Of a stretch of 14,917 nt of DNA, positions 13,435 to 14,917 are shown piece by piece (the stretch's first letter is position 1; each line of letters opens with the position of its first letter). The translations under genes were made by a program, and so were the position numbers. The notes under the pieces were generated by a model. That model did no database searches and was not told the origin of the DNA. It saw nothing but the letters and a program-made list of their open reading frames with translations. This stretch comes from Pseudomonadota bacterium (GTDB lineage: Bacteria; Pseudomonadota; Gammaproteobacteria; Xanthomonadales; Xanthomonadaceae): positions 1-14,917 of the forward strand of contig JAEXLY010000201.1 of NCBI GenBank assembly GCA_023444765.1, given 5' to 3'.

Positions 13435-14301
13435 TCAGCCCGATCGCGCACCCAGCAGGCGCAGCAGTTCGGCGGCCGCCGCGGGATTGCGCTCCTTCGC
13501 GGCGGCGATGAAGAAGATGAACACCTCGCGCGCGGGAGCGTCGGCCTGTGGCGCGTCCAGCAGCGGCAGATCGTCCGGCGCGCCGCCGCCTGCCCAGGCG
13601 CGTGCGCGCTGCGCCCACTCGCGCAGCGCGGGCACCGGGTAACCGGTCGCGATGTCCGTCCGCGCACGCATCAGCCTGGCGTATACGAAGTCGGCGGTCA
13701 CGTCGGCGAAGCTGGGATGTTCGCTGGAATCGGTATAGACCGTCGCCATGCCGTGGCGGCGGGCCAGGGCGACATACCCGGCATCGACGAATCCCGGGTC
13801 GCGCACATCCAGCACGTGGCGCAGCGGCCTGCCCTGCGCCTGCCGCGGAAGCAGCTCCAGGAACGTGGCGAAGGCCTTGCGATCGATGCGCGTGCCGGCG
13901 TCGAACTGCCAGACCAGCGCGGCCAGGCGGTCGCCGAGTTCGGCGATGCCCCCCACGAAGTCCTCGACCTGGCCGCCGGTGGCCTGCAGCGCCCGCGACT
14001 GGGTGATGCGCTTTGGCGCCTTGGCGGTGAACACGAATCCGGGCGGCGTCTCGTCGCGCCACTTCGCGTAGGTCGCGGGCTTCTGCGCGCCGTAGTAGGT
14101 GCCGTTGATCTCGATGGCCGAAAGCTGGCGGCTGGCGTATTCAAGCTCCCGTCGCTGCACCAGTCCGCGCGGATAGAAGTTGTCGCGCCAGGGCGCGAAC
14201 GTCCAGCCGCCGATGCCGACGCGGATGCCGTCGACCGCCGGCACGCCGCCCTCGGGAACCAGGTCGCCGCCACCGCCTGCGTTCGTGCTGCCGGGACTCA
14301 T
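13435..14301 (-). CDS. DUF72 (YecE-like) family protein
   Basis: Cytosolic protein of 288 residues in the DUF72 family, a TIM-barrel-like fold of unestablished activity. Landmarks are RVGIGGWTFAPWRDNFYP near 27-44, the EINGTYYGAQKPATYAKWRDETP stretch at about 63-85, FVFTAKAPKRITQSRAL near 88-104, and YTDSSEHPSFADVTADFVYARLM near 188-210, with an FIFFIAAAKERNPAAAAELL C-terminal helix. The first 20 or so residues are a Gly-rich extension not usual in the family. The ATG shares four bases with the stop of the VOC gene (ATGA), fixing the start and showing translational coupling. Why a DUF72 protein travels with a VOC enzyme is not known. Confidence 0.92.
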   Translation of the reverse strand: MSPGSTNAGGGGDLVPEGGVPAVDGIRVGIGGWTFAPWRDNFYPRGLVQRRELEYASRQLSAIEINGTYYGAQKPATYAKWRDETPPGFVFTAKAPKRITQSRALQATGGQVEDFVGGIAELGDRLAALVWQFDAGTRIDRKAFATFLELLPRQAQGRPLRHVLDVRDPGFVDAGYVALARRHGMATVYTDSSEHPSFADVTADFVYARLMRARTDIATGYPVPALREWAQRARAWAGGGAPDDLPLLDAPQADAPAREVFIFFIAAAKERNPAAAAELLRLLGARSG

Positions 14302-14729
14302 GCCTGCTGCTTCCATGGATCGTAGCTGCCGAACCACCACAGGTGGCCCTCCGGGTCGCGGCAGGAGTACCCGCGTCCGCCGTAGCCCTGGTCGGCGATG
14401 TCCTGGACGATGCGCGCGCCCGCGGCGGTGGCGCGCGCGTAGTGGGCATCGACGTCGCGCACGACCACGCAGGGGCTCTGGGTCTCGCGCAGCCCGGTTT
14501 CGTCCGGCTGCACGATCTGGCGGCCCCATTCGCTCCGGCTGGAGGCCGAGCCGAGCATGACCATGCCGTTGCCGAAGCTCAGCTGCGCATGGATCACCGT
14601 CTCGCCGTCGGTGTGCACGGCGTGCCGGTCGAACCCGAACGCGGCGCACAGCCAGTCGATCGCCGCGGGCGCGTCGCGGTAGCGCAGGCAGGGAATGATG
14701 GTGCATGTGGTCACGGCGGCGTTGCTCAT
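14298..14729 (-). CDS. VOC family (glyoxalase/bleomycin-resistance-like) protein
   Basis: Small vicinal-oxygen-chelate superfamily protein, 143 residues, with the two beta-alpha-beta-beta-beta modules of one VOC domain: module one from IIPCLRYRDAPAAIDWLCAAFGF (about 11-33) through HAQLSFGNGMVMLG, module two from VVVRDVDAHYARATAAGARI (about 88-107) to the family-typical YSCRDPEGHLWWFGSYDPW ending. It is closest to the PhnB/YdfO-like branch; whether it binds a metal is unclear, although His47 and Glu124 are possible ligands. GGAGG at 14734-14738, four bases before the ATG, is a strong ribosome binding site. It lies 85 bases downstream of an AraC-type regulator gene on the same strand, a pairing seen often, so regulation by that protein is plausible. 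Confidence 0.92.
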   Translation of the reverse strand: MSNAAVTTCTIIPCLRYRDAPAAIDWLCAAFGFDRHAVHTDGETVIHAQLSFGNGMVMLGSASSRSEWGRQIVQPDETGLRETQSPCVVVRDVDAHYARATAAGARIVQDIADQGYGGRGYSCRDPEGHLWWFGSYDPWKQQA

Positions 14730-14751
14730 GTGTCCTCCGGGGGGTGTGCTG

Positions 14752-14809
14752 GCGCAGGCTGCGCAGGGAGGACTCTGCCGGCGCCGGCGGCTGCCGTCTT
14801 GTAGATTCC
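14752..14809. promoter_or_regulatory. Palindromes and candidate AraC site between the AraC-type gene and the VOC gene
   Basis: The 85-base spacer contains GCGCAG-G-CTGCGC (14752-14764, perfect arms), the perfect 12-base palindrome GCCGGCGCCGGC (14777-14788), and, on the minus strand, GGAATCTACAAGAC (14809-14796), which is the only AT-richer element. These could be an operator for the adjacent regulator, a terminator of its gene, or both. Assignment rests on position only. Confidence 0.3.
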
Positions 14810-14814
14810 GGCGC

Positions 14815-14917
14815 TCACGGCAGCGCCACGTGGCGGGTCCAGTCTCCGCGCCGCGCCATCCAGGCCGTGGGCGACATGCCCGAGAACGCACGGAACTCGT
14901 GGGCCAGGTGCGCCTGG
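14815..14917 (-). CDS. AraC-family transcriptional regulator, C-terminal end only
   Basis: The last 33 residues of a protein entering from the right edge: QAHLAHEFRAFSGMSPTAW then a short basic tail ending HVALP. This is the second helix-turn-helix of the AraC/XylS DNA-binding domain, where family members read SxFxRxFRxxxGxSPxxY. The effector domain and start lie outside the window. It is upstream of and collinear with the VOC and DUF72 genes, so it may regulate and be co-transcribed with them. Confidence 0.85.
   Translation of the reverse strand, partial: QAHLAHEFRAFSGMSPTAWMARRGDWTRHVALP

Noticed and set aside
13015..14325. A 436-residue plus-strand open frame
   Set aside because: Antisense to the DUF72 gene and to the start of the reductase; no domain, biased composition, and the opposite strand has clear families with coupled starts.
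1..14917. Mobile element, prophage, CRISPR or toxin-antitoxin system
   Set aside because: No transposase, integrase, terminal repeats, repeat-spacer array or small toxin/antitoxin pair was found, and base composition is even across the window.

Overview
The window is very GC-rich (around 70% by eye), densely coded, and uses mostly G or C at third codon positions. Protein families and gene style (LemA with DUF2207, a GcvA-type LysR regulator, an ECF sigma factor followed by a small membrane protein, DUF4019, a Tat-exported aldo/keto reductase) suggest a gammaproteobacterium of the Xanthomonadaceae/Lysobacteraceae, such as Lysobacter or Luteimonas. That placement is inference from family resemblance, not from a marker gene. 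I see no tRNA, rRNA, CRISPR array, insertion sequence, phage gene or attachment site. No stretch longer than about 200 bases lacks a gene. The region reads as ordinary chromosome made of small, self-contained modules.

Layout, left to right. (1) 1-1191: a medium-chain NAD(P)H quinone oxidoreductase, cut by the left edge, diverges from soxR. A SoxR box lies between them inside a 19-bp-spacer promoter aimed at the oxidoreductase. (2) 1221-3526, minus strand: lemA and a DUF2207 membrane protein, overlapping by four bases. (3) 3685-4191, plus strand: a secreted DUF4019 protein. (4) 4272-6287, minus strand: an ECF-type sigma factor, a four-helix membrane protein with a coiled-coil N-terminus, and a lipoprotein of unknown function. 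The sigma gene may be transcribed leaderless. (5) 6342-9509: two EamA drug/metabolite transporters on either side of a LysR regulator. The regulator diverges from the second transporter, whose stop overlaps the start of an 89-residue protein of unknown function. (6) 9587-10927, plus strand: an exported metal-dependent amidohydrolase. (7) 10943-13232, minus strand: a Tat-signal, lipobox-bearing aldo/keto reductase 10 bases upstream of an ATP/ADP-translocase-like (NTP/NDP exchange) major-facilitator transporter. (8) 13435-14917, minus strand: the C-terminal end of an AraC-family regulator, a VOC/glyoxalase-like protein and a DUF72 protein, the last two overlapping by ATGA.

How the parts work together. 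The best-supported regulatory circuit is SoxR: the redox-sensing [2Fe-2S] regulator has all four cluster cysteines and a near-canonical box, and appears to control its neighbour directly with no soxS in view. The most unusual association is module 7, where an NAD(P)H-type enzyme appears to be exported and lipid-anchored and is encoded beside a nucleotide-exchange-type transporter. I did not find a clear new defence, secretion or biosynthetic system. The novelty candidates are module 7 and the sigma-factor module, which lacks a recognisable anti-sigma factor.
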